Shown piece by piece: positions 24,266 to 36,444 of a stretch of 64,000 nt of DNA. This DNA comes from Microvelia longipes (Eukaryota; Arthropoda; Insecta; Hemiptera; Veliidae), in contig JACMZG010001913.1 in the NCBI GenBank assembly GCA_018340805.1, forward strand, positions 38,708,771 through 38,772,770, given 5' to 3'. The notes beneath the pieces are model-generated. The model made no database searches. It was not told the origin of the DNA and saw nothing but the letters and a program-made list of their open reading frames with translations. The position numbers were made by a program, and so were the translations under genes. Numbering within the stretch: position 1 is the stretch's first letter; every line of letters begins with the position of its first letter.

Positions 24266-24796
24266 AACTTTCATAACTCCTCATGTTTTAGTTGGTAAAT
24301 TATTGATTAACAAATACATGAATGTGTGCGACACTTAAAATTATATCAATTAGTTTGTTTAAATCTGTCAAAATCATGACAATTCATTGCATTAAATTTA
24401 AATGAACGAATCATATAAAATAAAATATAGTGCTAATATGCTTATTAAGAACTATTCTAATTAAACTAAGAAAAACCAAATAAAAGTTAATAAATATTAT
24501 ATATTAAATATATAGAAATAGAATAGAAAGAATACTGCTTATTGTACAAAAATAATATTTTTTCTTACAATGATTAAAAATCATGAAACAGCCTACTCCA
24601 GGTCCATATTTTAGACGTCAGGATGAGGGTTGCTGGCTACTTAATTACTAAAAAGTTCAATTAAATAAAGATTTTTTTTATTCTATTATATTTTAGCACT
24701 GACGTATAAATTATACCCTATCATTCAGTATCAGATTATATCATATCATTAATTATTTACATAAGGGTTATAACTTTATACATAAGTCTTTTTTTA

Positions 24797-24843
24797 TATA
24801 TAATATATATATATTATATATATATATACTATATATATATATA

Positions 24844-24874
<31 letters not shown>
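24797..24874. repeat. AT microsatellite
   Basis: (AT)n with occasional interruptions. Confidence 0.9.
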
Positions 24875-24876
<2 letters not shown>

Positions 24877-25061
24877 GAATGATAAATTGTTGTCATTCAA
24901 AGACGGCTCTTTCAGCAAGGATCAATTTACATCTTAGGCCCAAAGATTGTTTTGTTAAAGAGAACAAGTTTTTCACATTCTGTTTTGTATTGGGTCAAAG
25001 TAGAGTCATAATAATTTTTCTCGTGAGAGTACTGGCTGACTTTAAATATTAATATTAAATT

Positions 25062-25079
25062 ATATAATAATATATATAT

Positions 25080-25130
<51 letters not shown>

Positions 25131-25151
25131 ATATATATATATATATATTAT

Positions 25152-25194
<43 letters not shown>

Positions 25195-25243
25195 TGTGTG
25201 TTGTGGTGTGTGTGTGTGTGTGTGTGCGTGTGTGGTGTGTGTG

Positions 25244-25295
<52 letters not shown>

Positions 25296-25307
25296 TATAT
25301 ATATAAA
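25062..25307. repeat. Compound (AT)n-(GT)n-(AT)n microsatellite
   Basis: AT run to 25170, GT-rich run to about 25241, then AT again. It precedes a LINE 3' fragment. Open frames across it are simple-sequence translations. Confidence 0.9.
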
Positions 25308-25371
25308 ATATGCAAAGCAGATAAGACTGGACTCCGCTGCCCCTCTGTAAAAAATATTAGGAATTAAATCA

Positions 25372-25665
25372 TTGCTAACTCTTTACAATATAATCTGTTA
25401 TTACATCTACATAAAAAAATTGATTACTTTTGAATCAATAGATCATGGTAAGAATACAAGAAATGAATCACAGGGAATATTAAAATTACTTAAAGTCAAT
25501 ACTAGTAAAGCTAAAACATCCGGCGTTTACCAAGCTGTCTCTCTTTTTAACAATATGCACTCTGTTATTGGAAAAATATTACCTAAAGCACAAAGCATTC
25601 AAAAAAGTTATTTTGAATATTTCTATCTGTACAGAGTTAAAAGTTTGTTTAAGCAGATGATCTAT
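25372..25665 (+). pseudogene. LINE reverse-transcriptase C-terminal fragment
   Basis: An open frame from 25372 includes FESIDHGKNTRNES, LLKVNTSKAKTSGVYQAVS and LFNNMHSVIGKI, then a basic/aromatic end (SYFEYFYLYRVKSLF). The pattern H-x3-TR ... T-x-x-(K/R)-x-S-x-x-Y-x-x-x-x-L(F/W)N-x-(L/M)P-like is typical of the extreme carboxy terminus of Jockey/CR1-type non-LTR retrotransposon proteins. No upstream palm domain is present, so it is 5' truncated. After about 25665 the frame continues only into GT/AT microsatellite sequence, which I exclude. The exact clade is uncertain. Confidence 0.5.
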
Positions 25666-25990
25666 TATGCATATATATGTGTGTATATGTGTATTATGTA
25701 TGTAGTATGTATATGTGTGTATGTAGGGTATGTATATAGTGCATGCACGTATAATAATGTGGTATGTGTGTGTGTATATATGTATTGTATGTGTGATAGT
25801 ATATTAATAATGTCATGTATGTATGTATAAAAAATATATTATTATAATATATATATATATATATATATAATATTTATCATATTATAATATTATATTATCT
25901 TTTATAATGTAATATTAAGTATATAATTAATAATAATATATATATATATATATTTAGATATATATTATATATAAATGTATATAATGTTTT
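25666..25990. repeat. Degenerate TATG/GT and AT microsatellites
   Basis: Imperfect GTAT/TATG repeats to about 25830, then AT-rich runs. They directly follow the LINE fragment and may have grown from its tail. Confidence 0.8.
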
Positions 25991-27057
25991 ATCTGTATAT
26001 GTATGTGTAGTATGTACGTATGAGTGTGTGTGTATGAATGTGATGGTGTGCGCAATTAAAATTAATATTAGTTTAAGTATTATTTTGTTATGTTTATCTC
26101 TTTCCTTTTGATAAAAAATATAAGTATAGTTATTATATAATTAACAATACATAGGCTAATTTTTTTGATAGTACTTGTTTAATATTTTAAATACTCCTCC
26201 TCACACGGTGCAAGACTCTAGTCTTTTTGTGAGGGGTTCACAATTCTGTTTTTTTGTAAGTCTAATTTAATTTTTTTTAATATCGTATTTGTATATATAA
26301 ATAAATAAATATAATTAAATAATTATATATTATATAGCAAAAAGTAAAAATTAATAGTTAATTTTTTGTAAATTAGCAATTATAATTAATATATATTTAT
26401 TTGATTTAATTATTTAACTTTGCGCATGTATAATTTTATATTTTAATAAATTTTATTTCGTATACAAAATTTATTTTGTTCTCACGAGAACTAAATAATA
26501 TCACAAAAATAAAACCTATAATATTTTCCAATTATTTATTATTTTTTTCCTTTATTTACTTCTTCATTATTTATTTATATTTATATTTTTATCATTATTT
26601 AACTACTCAAATTTCATGTATTTTTTTATACAATTATTAATGTAAATATGAATTTACAAATATCCTTTCTTTTCACAAAATATTTTAAAGTAAAATATAA
26701 ATCAAATAAAAAAATGTAATTTTTAAGCTTAAATAAAAATTACTTTATGTACACACCAGTTACTCACTTATTCGTGCTTATAAAAATATTTTAAATTATT
26801 TTTATTTATTATTATTATTTTCACTTTGTATGAATTTTGAGAAGAAAGAGTAAAGAATAAAAATGTAATTTTATCGTTGAATTAACCTGAATATCTCAAG
26901 TGTTTTTATTTCCAGTTATGGGTCTCATGATTTTTTATTTTATTTTAGCGAAATTTCATAATGAAAATGACGCTTATGAGGTTGTTCGGATGACGGAAGT
27001 TGAGGGTGGGAGTGAGTGGAATCGGTTCTCTATTGGCTTCCTGATAACAAAAATATA
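25991..27057. other. AT-rich DNA, no gene seen
   Basis: Holds the hairpin at 26199-26234. A short open frame starting near 26900 (GLMIFYFILAKFHNENDAYE) is not recognised and runs into the microsatellite. Confidence 0.45.
26199..26234. repeat. Hairpin
   Basis: CCTCACA pairs with TGTGAGG outside and AAGACT with AGTCTT inside. The spacing resembles a small structured RNA or a transposon end, but nothing else supports either. Confidence 0.4.
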
Positions 27058-27103
27058 TGCCGATATATTATATAATATATATATTATTATATTATATATA
27101 TAT

Positions 27104-27134
<31 letters not shown>

Positions 27135-27160
27135 AAATATATATATATATATATTTGATA
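27058..27160. repeat. AT microsatellite
   Basis: (AT)n with ATT interruptions. Confidence 0.9.
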
Positions 27161-28130
27161 TTAGTATAGTATGTAGTTTCTACCACCTTTCGTATGGCGA
27201 ACGATAACCTCGAAGGCCGTTCTCAAATTGGAACGAACTTGCAAATCGCGAGATGTTGAGGAGTTACGAGGCCTATTTTTTATAAAACATTATGATGTCA
27301 TCAACCAAAGTCTGACGTCATGAAAAAAAATTTTTGAAACTTGAAATAGTTAAAACAAGGTATTTTCGTGTTTAGGTAGACGGCTAGCCTGAATCGAATT
27401 AAGACCAATTTCAGCTCAATCGAACCATCACACAATGGCGCAATTTGGTTAACTATATATAAATATATCTTGTATATATTATTAGTATACGTCTAGGTCA
27501 AGACTCGTACGATATCTGTTTGGGTTCAGTAGTGTTAGAGGGTGGGGATATAGTTATAAAAGAGAGACCTCTACCTCTTGCTCCATCATGGTAAGCCTAC
27601 TGTCCCAGAGAGACAGGGCAAAAATGGCTTCCACTGAACCACGCCCGAGCTAAGCAGACCCGTAAAGAGGAAGAACATCAAAGTAGTCTTTATATGGTCA
27701 AAGTTATTCTAAAACGAATGCGACCAGTTTCAGCTCAAATCGGACAATCCTAAGTGACGCAAACGTATTTATTTTTAAATAATCATGAATAATATTTTTT
27801 TCAACTCTTAAGATTTTTACTCAAATAACAATTTGTTTACAAAATAAAATTGACATTTTTCTTTAAAATTTTATAAACAATCATAAATGTAAGTAAGTGT
27901 TGAAGTTGTCTTTATATGGTCGAAGTCATTCTAAAACCATTGCGACCGGTTTCAGCTCAATCAGACAATCTTTAGTGACGGAAACGGTATTTTTATTTAA
28001 AAACAAAAATTCATGATAATATATTTTTGTTTATAATGTTTCTTAATTTAATATTAATAGCATATACTATTAATAATAGAGTATTAATAAAATCTCAATT
28101 AGTAGAAAATCAAGTTTGTGAGAAAAGCCA
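27161..28130. repeat. Diverged direct repeats, ~222-bp period
   Basis: 27686-27770 and 27908-27990 share GTCTTTATATGGTC, AAGT-ATTCTAAAAC and TGCGACC-GTTTCAGCTCAA, 222 bp apart. A related TTTCAGCTCAATCG block is at about 27410. A TGACGTCAT motif near 27313 recalls the 5S-box family. I see no coding content. Confidence 0.6.
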
Positions 28131-28133
28131 CTC

Positions 28134-28152
28134 AGGCCCGCGAAGCGGGCCT
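28134..28152. repeat. GC-rich mini-hairpin with GAA loop
   Basis: AGGCCCGC-GAA-GCGGGCCT: 8-bp perfect arms closing a GAA triloop inside a GCGAAGC heptamer. First of the cluster continued at 28255-28370. Confidence 0.85.
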
Positions 28153-28254
28153 GTGTGGAGAGGCTGTGAAAATTCGCTAGATACATGGCAAAAATGCCAT
28201 GTAACAAGAACAATAATGAAACAAACATAATACAAAACAACAACACAATGTGGC

Positions 28255-28370
28255 CGCAAAGCGCCACAGGGAGGCCCCCGGGCCGCGAAGCGGCCCGGTG
28301 GGCCGACGCGCGGAGCGGACGAGCGCGAAGCGCGAGGCCGCGTAGCGGCTACGGGCGAAGGCCCGTATTT
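28255..28370. repeat. Cluster of GCGNAGC mini-hairpins
   Basis: Strikingly GC-rich in an AT-rich window. It is a string of short palindromes with 3-4 nt loops: GGGCCGC-GAA-GCGGCCC, GCGC-GGA-GCGG (partial), GCGC-GAA-GCGC, GCCGC-GTA-GCGGC and ACGGGC-GAAG-GCCCGT. d(GCGAAGC)-type sequences are known to form unusually stable DNA hairpins. The same heptamers occur singly in the tails of the 5S-box repeats. Open frames on both strands here reflect GC richness and are not supported as genes. Confidence 0.85.
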
Positions 28371-28548
28371 ACTTATCGCATTCAACATTTTTTCATGAGT
28401 TTGCTCAAAACTCGGTTTTTCGAAAATTAATAAAAATGTCTTAACTCACGATTTAATTGTGTTTAGATAACACAATATATCAGCATCATTTGTTTCCAAG
28501 CAAATTATAATCGAATCAAAACAAAGTTTCTTGCTATTTACTTCAAAA

Positions 28549-28640
28549 TATAATATATATATATATATATATATATAGTATATATATATATATATATGCT
28601 ATATATAATTATATATATATCTATATATATATAAATATGT
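28549..28640. repeat. AT microsatellite
   Basis: Interrupted (AT)n. Confidence 0.9.
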
Positions 28641-28659
28641 GAGTGTGTATGGTATGTAT

Positions 28660-28750
28660 GTTATAACAACACGAGTAAGCGAGTAAAATTTTTGAGGGTA
28701 AGCGTAGCGAATCAGGTAAGAAGAGAGAAAGTTTCGAAGCATCCCGTACC
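28660..28750 (+). repeat. 5S-box repeat, tail fragment
   Basis: GGGTAAGCGTAGCGAATCAG...AGTTTCGAAGCATCCCGTACC corresponds to the distal tail of the family (compare 37225-37285). Preceded directly by a microsatellite. Confidence 0.6.
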
Positions 28751-29839
28751 ATATTTTTAAATTTTAAAAGTTTTTATTTATTCTTTTATTTTAAAATATT
28801 ATACTAAAAATGATAAATTTTAAGATAGGTATCAAATATCCTTTGGGATGTGGTAATGCATTTACAACTTAACATTTAAGAACTTCTAAATAATTTTAGT
28901 GTTGGTATACATTTCTTCTATTTTCGTCATGTTCCCCCGTTTTTTTAAAATGGACGCAACAAGTGTTTGTTTATATTTTTAGACTAAAGGTGTAGAAAAC
29001 ACGGTGTAAGTGAATGAGGGAAAATATTTGCCTACGTTTATACACGACATGTATTGCAACACATGATTTGTTTGTTGATATCCCCCGGAATATCAGATGG
29101 AAATGCATACAAAAGGGGATAATACACTACCCATATGCACTCCCCTCATCAAGGGATATTTGTTATTACTGTTAAAATTCCAACATAGGTTTTTGTTTGG
29201 TCCAAAGTGTTTTTGGAAAACTACACCCCGAATTAGAAAACACTCGAAAAACTCGACTGAAAACAAAATTTCGTCGCAAATTGAAAATGTTTTTAGATAT
29301 CATCAGCAAAAAGTTTGGAAAAGTTTTATCGGTTGGTGCTGATAAAATTCACACCATAAAATGTAAAACACCTCCGATTAGGAACATTTATTTTAGAATC
29401 GCTTAAAAACACGTACCGTACAAAAGGTTAGAAATAATATTATCTTTCTGATATCTATTGCAGCAGATAGGGCTTTTTAAGGAAACTAAAATACTGTTAA
29501 TACTTTTTATGATATATCTAATAGCTCCACAGGGAAAATTGACTCTTGAGTAAGTTAGCACTGAAACTACCATAAAGAGCACCGTCCGAGATAGAAAATA
29601 CAATATACAAACAACTTTTTTGTGTTCTTGTTTATATTTCTTCTATTAATGTTTGATATTCTATTTCATTCTGTTATAGTTTTGTTCTATTTATTTAATT
29701 TAAAGGTTTGAAGAATTTATTTATTTACTCAATAAAGTTATATTAAAACAACCTATTTTGACGTAAAATTTAGTGTATTTTGTCAACCATCCTTTTGCTG
29801 GTTTATGAGCTTTATGATCCTACAAAAACCGTACATATA
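28751..29839. other. AT-rich DNA, no gene supported
   Basis: Two overlapping frames at 29097-29406 translate to basic peptides without a recognised domain. I leave them as non-coding. Confidence 0.45.
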
Positions 29840-29955
29840 TTGCCTTTTTGAAACGAAACTTAATAAATAATTATTATTTGCGTAAGAAATGCACTTGTGC
29901 CAAATTTTAAATCAATTGAATTATTTTTTTGAATTTTTAATACTTATATAAAAGT

Positions 29956-29986
<31 letters not shown>

Positions 29987-30330
29987 TTATTATAATATAT
30001 ATATATATATATATACTATATATTATATATATATATAACTACTTATATAGATATACGAACTAAATGCGTGCTAAATTTTATGTCGATCAAAAGATTTTCC
30101 GCGTTAATGAAGTTTCATGAAATAATGACAGATTGAATGTGATCATCTATCATAAATCAGATTTCATGTAAATTTTTTGTACTAAGTGACATCTCTCTAG
30201 CATAAATACAGTGGGAGTAACGATGATAACAGACACACTCACACACAGACAACTTTGTATAAACTTATCAGCAGATCTTAAAAGCACGGAAAACGGAAAA
30301 TTAATGAGAAATCCCGGTTTCAAATTTATG
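29840..30330 (-). repeat. 5S-box repeat body with AT microsatellite
   Basis: Minus-strand member without a recognised 5S-like core. CGAAAC-TTAATAAATAATTAT, TCAATTGAATTA and GCGTGCTAAATTTTATG blocks precede ATGATAACAGACACACTCAC and TCAGCAGATCTTAAAA. An (AT)n tract at 29957-30038 splits the element. Confidence 0.65.
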
Positions 30331-31734
30331 GACTACTTAGACTACTCATGGATCAGAATGAACATATTTAATGACTCATCGAAATCCGTTCTTAAATAAC
30401 ATTAAAAAGCTAGTGTAAGGAAATCAAATTTAAGTCTTATGTCTCGGAATTTTATCGATAGAGCTTGACTAAACTTTAAACTTAGAATCCTCATAGGTCA
30501 GAATGAACACATTTTATGCGTCATCAAGATCTTTTCTAAAATAATTATAGGGGTAAGTGTAAAAATGTTCAAAGCTAACACATTGAATCTAAACAATGGA
30601 TCTTGACCTAACTTTCAATTGTACTACTGACTGTTAGCAATAAACACAATTTTTGTCTAAAATAATATAAAAAAATGTAATATTTATGTATCTCAAATAA
30701 TACTATTCTATGTTTTAAAATAATAAACATTTATTGAGTTGTTCATTTCATGGCCTCTTTTGTTAAGAATATTATTTTTTTCTCACTAAATGTCAAAACA
30801 CACGATTAAAGAAATCGCCATTTTGGAAGAAATGTCCATTTTTGGTCGTAAACTTATCTAAACAACAAACTTACTAAGCATTCATAAAGCAAGGCTTGAG
30901 AATCGCCGGATGGACAAAAACATCTTAAACAAGGAATTATCTTGCTATTGCAGCTGTTAACAACTTCTATTTTTTCTATTCCTCAAAGGAATAATTAATA
31001 ATGTGTTGTTTGATAAATAAAATATATGCCGAGCAAAGCTTGAGTATCACTGCTAGATAATGTAATAATGTAATTAAGTTAATATGTTTGCGTGGAAAAT
31101 TCCAAATACAAAAAAAAAGTTAACAGTATTTTTCTCATTTTCAGTTCTTAGTAGTAAAGGTAGTCACATCTAAATAAAATGTATTGAACAATTCTTCGTA
31201 TTTTCATAAAGAAAATTAATACATTTTGCTCATATTTTTAAATTATTAATTTTCTCCCTGATTTTTTTACCAATAGAATCAAACGGTTTTTTGAGAAAAA
31301 CAAAATACAAGAGGGGCTGGAGATACTTTATATCAAGTTTTATTCGTTTTTATGTTTAATTAATTTGTTCAGCCAAAGTCTTTATGTGTGTGTTTAATAT
31401 GGGTGAATTAAAAAAATGTTCGTTTATTAAAAGAGTTCTTTTCCTATAAAGGAAAATTAAAAAAAATAGCCATTTAAAAAATATGCTTTCCAATTAATAA
31501 CAAATCAAACTTAACATTTTTTTCCTTAGAAAACAAAGTTGTTATTTGCTTCTATTTATTTTAATTAATATGATGTGCTCTTTCCTTTGAAGTAAATGCT
31601 ATTGAGTTTCAGTAAATTTATATTTCGATATAAAATAAAATAAATTAATTTAATTACAATCAAAATTTATTGGAAAATATAGAAGTGTGGAAATTTCCAG
31701 GAAAATTGTTCATGTTTGTACCTTGCTTTCCTTA
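30331..31734. other. AT-rich DNA, nothing recognised
   Basis: Two diverged ~150-bp echoes around GACTCATCGAAATCC-GTTCTTAAAT (30380) and GCGTCATCAAGATCTTTTCT (30515) suggest an old tandem duplication. No gene. Confidence 0.4.
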
Positions 31735-32465
31735 GCTGACCTAGGACGTGCCCTAGAAGTTTGGATCCGGAGAATAGCTATGATAAACTGTCAGAGACTG
31801 GAAATTATAAGCGAATATTCAAAAATTTTATTAATTGCTTCGCTCACCCTCAGATAGAAAAAAAATCCTTTCATTCTTAGCGGTCCACACTCGATGCTGC
31901 TTAACTTTTGCGATGGTCCTATAAAAATTATAGATATACTTATCGTATTGAAACGAAACTGGTGTACTTATTCATTACATAAATATTAAACTTGTATCGA
32001 ATATTAACTCAATTAAATTGTTTTCTGATTTTTTACTTTTAAAAAAAAAACGTACGCAACTTATTCGATAAAAATATAACTAATGCTGATAATAAAATGA
32101 AACTCGGCAGATAAGTTGGTTTTATACATGCGTGCTAAATCTCAAAATGATCACAACATTTTTCCGCATTATATAATTTTTCGAAATTTTTGGTGAGTCA
32201 TTATGGTGGGTTAATGACGTCATAAAAATATTTAAAATATTTTTGGGATGGCGCAACTGCAAAGACTAATTTTTTTGTACAAAGTTGTAACTCTCTAGCA
32301 TAATAAACTGGAGCTACGATGATAAGAAGACAGCTTTGTAAAAACAACTCAGGAGGTCTTAAAAACACTTTAACCTGTTAATTCCAGAGTCATCTTGGGT
32401 TCGGATTTTTTTTGCAAACACATTACTTCTATATACCTTTGGTATAAATGTGGAAAAGTAAAAAA
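31735..32465 (-). repeat. 5S-box repeat, near full length
   Basis: The best minus-strand member. It shows the tail with GCGAA/CTTCGCTC (31740-31870), the 5S-like core (31884-31960: reverse of TTAAGCAGCATCGAGTGTGG and of a GATCA-type start), the AT-rich body, GGGTTAATGACGTCATAAAA (32212), CTCTCTAGCAT, AACTCAGGAGGTCTTAAAA, and a terminal palindrome TATACCTTTGGTATA with GGAAAAGTAAAA at 32432-32463. It gives the clearest view of element polarity. Confidence 0.8.
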
Positions 32466-32492
32466 ACACAACCCCGATCTAAACTCTTTTTA

Positions 32493-32510
32493 TATATATT
32501 ATAATATATA

Positions 32511-32581
<71 letters not shown>

Positions 32582-32588
32582 TATTATT
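32493..32588. repeat. AT microsatellite
   Basis: (AT)n directly before the SINE. Confidence 0.9.
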
Positions 32589-32823
32589 TCGGAGCCGCCC
32601 TCCGTGCCGAGGTCGTTAAGGCGTTGGTCTTTACACTGACCTCTGAACAACCCACGGAGGTCTGGGGTCCGCATCCCCAGGTTACGCTCTCAGTTTATAG
32701 AGATTATTGTTTAGATAAATTATCGCTAACTTTAGAATTTACTTTGAGCGTAACGGTTGCTACTACCACCCAAAGTGGTTCCCGCAGGGGTTATCCTGAT
32801 GAGCCACAAGGTCCTAAACGGCA
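32589..32823 (+). mobile_element. tRNA-derived SINE between AT tracts
   Basis: Head with A box TGCCGAGGTCGTTAAGGCG and B box GGGGTCCGCATCCCC. The head looks closest to a Ser/Leu-type tRNA because of the long stem between the two boxes. The body has TAACTTTAGAATTTACTTTG; the tail has AAGTGGTTCCCGCAGGGG and GAGCCACAAGGTCCTAAACG. It belongs to the same family as the SINEs at 1946, 40204 and 44061. It is bounded on both sides by AT microsatellites, so a target duplication cannot be judged. Confidence 0.8.
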
Positions 32824-32831
32824 TATATTAT

Positions 32832-32886
<55 letters not shown>
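32824..32886. repeat. AT microsatellite
   Basis: (AT)n following the SINE, perhaps grown from its tail. Confidence 0.9.
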
Positions 32887-32888
<2 letters not shown>

Positions 32889-34139
32889 CCCACTCCATAA
32901 CTCAAACCTGATAAGCTCTATGTGCATATAAAATTCGCTTAAACGATTACTACGTAATCAAACAAATGAACTTGGTCTGTATAATCCAGTTTTCAAATGT
33001 CAAAGTATTCTCAAAATAAATTTTACTGGACAACTTGCACGGTATCAACATGGAATTGAAATTTGTCAATAAAATACGTATTTATTAGAAATCCATATAT
33101 GTTCTCTAAACTAAATTCCTTTTATAATTTAAATCTAGTGAAGTCCGCAGTATTAGAGTCCCCTCCTTTTCTTGTACCATTTTCACTAAAGTTCACAAAG
33201 GCATATATATTAGTAGGTTTGAAATTGCGCTTCTATCAGAAATCACTATTTAGAAATGGGTTTGGGGAGTTGCTCTTAGGTATTAGTAGGCTTATACTAT
33301 AATATATTCTACTACTAATAGTTTAAGAGTAAAGGGAAAGAGCTCCCCAAACAGCTATTAATCGAAAAACTACTTCCTATAGATGCTAAATGGTTTAGTA
33401 TTCCCCTGAAGGGTTCCTAGCTTTATTTCTCTAGCTAATAACTATGGTTCTATGTCTGCCTATGGTAATCATGTCCACCCCTAAGATTCGGGTATTACAG
33501 CTTGTTCGATTGTTATGCTGACAAAGGCAAACACCGTGTTATAACTTACCTTTAAATGGTTTTCTCCTTTACCTTTATACTATATAAATTCACTCGAATA
33601 ACCCTCCCCTGTAAATACTGGCTTTGGATGAAAGGAGGTGTGGAACATCAAAATCTTTGAATGGTTTATGACTGCTTTGAGCTTTTGCTTTTGCTCTACC
33701 TACAACTGGTGTGTAATTCAATTATATCTACACTCAGCTTCATCATGATGAATGACCAACACCTTTACAATACGATTCTATCCTTCCGTAATGAACCAAT
33801 AAAATTATAATTTAGAGTTGTGTGAAGTGCAAACTTTTTTGTTGGATCATGAATTATGACATCCTTTGTTGTTTGATATAATTAAATTTATTATAAAATT
33901 TATAGACGTCCTTAATCACTAGAAGTAATCAACGAACCCTTAGAGAAATCGTTTTGAATAATCTATAAGCTTTATACAACTTAAATTATGAAAAATGTTA
34001 CTAAGGTTTACATAATTTAACTTCCTACCGCTTTTATCTGATTCAGAACCTCGACATAAAACAAAAAACATCTTAACCGAGTAACAGGTTTTTTGAATAT
34101 TTTCTACAGTATTCATTGTAAATATTTTGTGTTTAGTTT
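32887..34139. other. AT-rich DNA, no gene seen
   Basis: Includes an imperfect palindrome at about 33259-33342 (GTTTGGGGAG...CTCCCCAAAC outer arms). Otherwise nothing recognised. Confidence 0.45.
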
Positions 34140-35085
34140 TATATAAATTTTAAATTATAACTTTTAATTTTATATGGAGTTAAGATCATTATAACTTTTA
34201 ATTTTAAATCGAGTTTAGAACATTTTACTTGTATTATTACATCCACTTTGAATATTTTACTTTTAATATTACATCCATTTTGAACATTTTACTTTTCATA
34301 TTATATCCGTTTTGAACATTTCACTCTAAATTTTGTATAGTTCTTTAAATTTCGAACATTTTACTTTTATCATGTATTGATTTCGAACATTTTACTTTTT
34401 ATCATGTATTGTTTTCGAATTTTTTACTTTTTATCATGTATTGATTTCGAGCATGTTACTTTTTATCATGTACTGATTTCGAACTTTTACTTTTTATCAT
34501 GTATTGATTTCGAACATTTTACTTTTATCATGTATTGATTTCGAACATTTTACTTTATCATGTATTGATCGAACATGTACTTTTATCATGTATTGCTTTC
34601 GAATTTTTACTTTTTATCATGTACTGATTTCGAACTTTTTACTTTTATCACGTATTGATTCGAACATTTTACTTTATCATTATTGATTTCGAACATGTTA
34701 CTTTTTATCATGTATTGCTTTCGAATTTTTTGTTTTGTTTTATTTTTATGTATGATTTCAACATTTTACTTTTATCACGTATTGATTCGAACATTTTACT
34801 TTTTATCATGTATTGCTTTCGAATTTTTTACTTTTATCATGTACTGATTTCGAACTTTTTACTTTTTATCACGTATTGATTTCGAACATTTTACTTTTAT
34901 CATGTATTGATTTCGAACATTTTACTTTTTATCATGTATTGCTTTCGAATTTTTTACTTTTTATCATGTACTGATTTCGAACTTTTTACTTTTTATCACG
35001 TATTGATTTCGAACATTTTACTTTTATCATGTATTGATTTCGAACATTTTACTTTTTATCATGTATTGCTTTCGAACATGTTTTA
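34140..35085. repeat. 31-bp satellite with 4-unit higher-order period
   Basis: Unit TTTCGAACATTTTACTTTTT-ATCATGTATTGA, 31-32 bp. On the left (34140-34370) units are strongly diverged. On the right, variant units GCTTTCGAATTT, GTACTGATTTCGAACTTT and two GATTTCGAACATTTT forms recur as a 4-unit block of about 126 bp (34815, 34941, 35068). Open frames here are by-products. Confidence 0.9.
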
Positions 35086-36444
35086 AATATTTTATACTTT
35101 TAATGTATTGAGTCATAAACTTTGTCTTTGACTTAACAAAGTGTTATAATGAGGCTCCATTTATCTCCAATTCAGTAGGGTTCGCCTTGTTCTTCTAATA
35201 TTAATTTTTATTTTATTATGATTTTTTACCCAGGTTTATAAGAGTGGTATAAATCTTTTTATAAGATAGCGAATCAAAATTGATTTGAAACACATATTCG
35301 TCAAAATATCAAAAATATAGTTGTCAAAAAAGTCTCGTTAAGAGTTGTCTTAACTTTTAAGACTTGGTACTTTCATACATTCTAATTAATTTGTTAAACA
35401 TTTACGTCTAAGTCTCTTGCAACTTCAATAACGATTTCTTTCAAAATTAGCTCGATAAAACCGTTATACCCAACCTTATAAATGTGGTTAGCAATTTTTC
35501 ACAAAAGTAATTCGCTCAAACCGTTATACCCAACCTTATGAATGCGGTAGCAATTTTTTCCCTAATGTTCTTATATCTTTTATCTCAAAAGTTAACGCTA
35601 CGACTCTAAAAAAACAGGGTATTTTTTTATGAAATGTAGAAAAGTTGGTGTAATACATTAAGCAAGGCTGGCTTATGTAATCTAAGTTTTGGGGAAAATG
35701 TAGCTAAGGGTAAGTTAGAGGCATTATCTCCCGAACACGTTCCACTTAATAAAATAAACTGTCCTATGAAAAACGCTGGAAAACTCAAAATTTCAACTGA
35801 CATTCTTGCTATGCCCTTAGCTGATACTTATCTCTCTGTAGAGCATTTTTTTTAAAACTTTAGTCAGCTTTTATAAATTATGAAAAAATTTCAAGCTTAA
35901 AGAATTAAAATTAAAACGAAAACTTGAAAAGTTTTTGAAAGCAGCAAATATGGATATTTTGCGACTTTTTTTTACTTTTCATCGCCTACTATCGTAGGTT
36001 TATTTTAAAAAAATGTTCATTGTACTAACTTTACATTAAAATTCATTAAAATCGCAATAAAGATAGGTATTGCATAGCATATTGACATGTGTTTAAATAA
36101 ATTAAATAAATAAATTACTTTATGTGGGCCATTTGGCACCACGGCTTAGTGCCGACTTTGTCCTGCAATTAAATATAAATTTTAGCAATTATTTATAATA
36201 GGTGTAAATTAATTGTGCAAATAAATGGTCTATGTATGTGGGGCATCTCGGGACTTATTGCACTGACTGACTGGGATAGTATGGTAAACAGGTAGGATTC
36301 TCCTTTCCCCTACCTCCCCACTTTCTTGCACCATTGAGCTCAAAGTATGTCGTAAGTACATGATCATGTCTATAAATGTATGCCACTAGCGCTACTTAGG
36401 ATGGTCTGACTGAGCAGAATCTGTCATTTTAAATTTTAAGTAAT
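35086..36444. other. AT-rich DNA with a 60-bp duplication
   Basis: CCGTTATACCCAACCTTATA recurs exactly 60 bp apart (35461, 35521) as a two-unit tandem. GGCACCACGGCTTAGTGCC at about 36132 can fold into a small hairpin. No gene. Confidence 0.5.

Noticed and set aside
28255..28370. Bacterial contamination or horizontal transfer
   Set aside because: The GCGAAGC motifs also occur inside dispersed repeats of this genome, and flanks are continuous AT-rich host-like DNA; not disproved, but not needed.
28110..28430. GC-rich coding exon on either strand
   Set aside because: Frames on both strands are open because of GC-rich palindromes; peptides are P/R/G-rich without a domain.
32429..32911. Frames of 81 and 95 codons on opposite strands
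   Set aside because: They run through AT microsatellite (IYIYIY) and SINE sequence.
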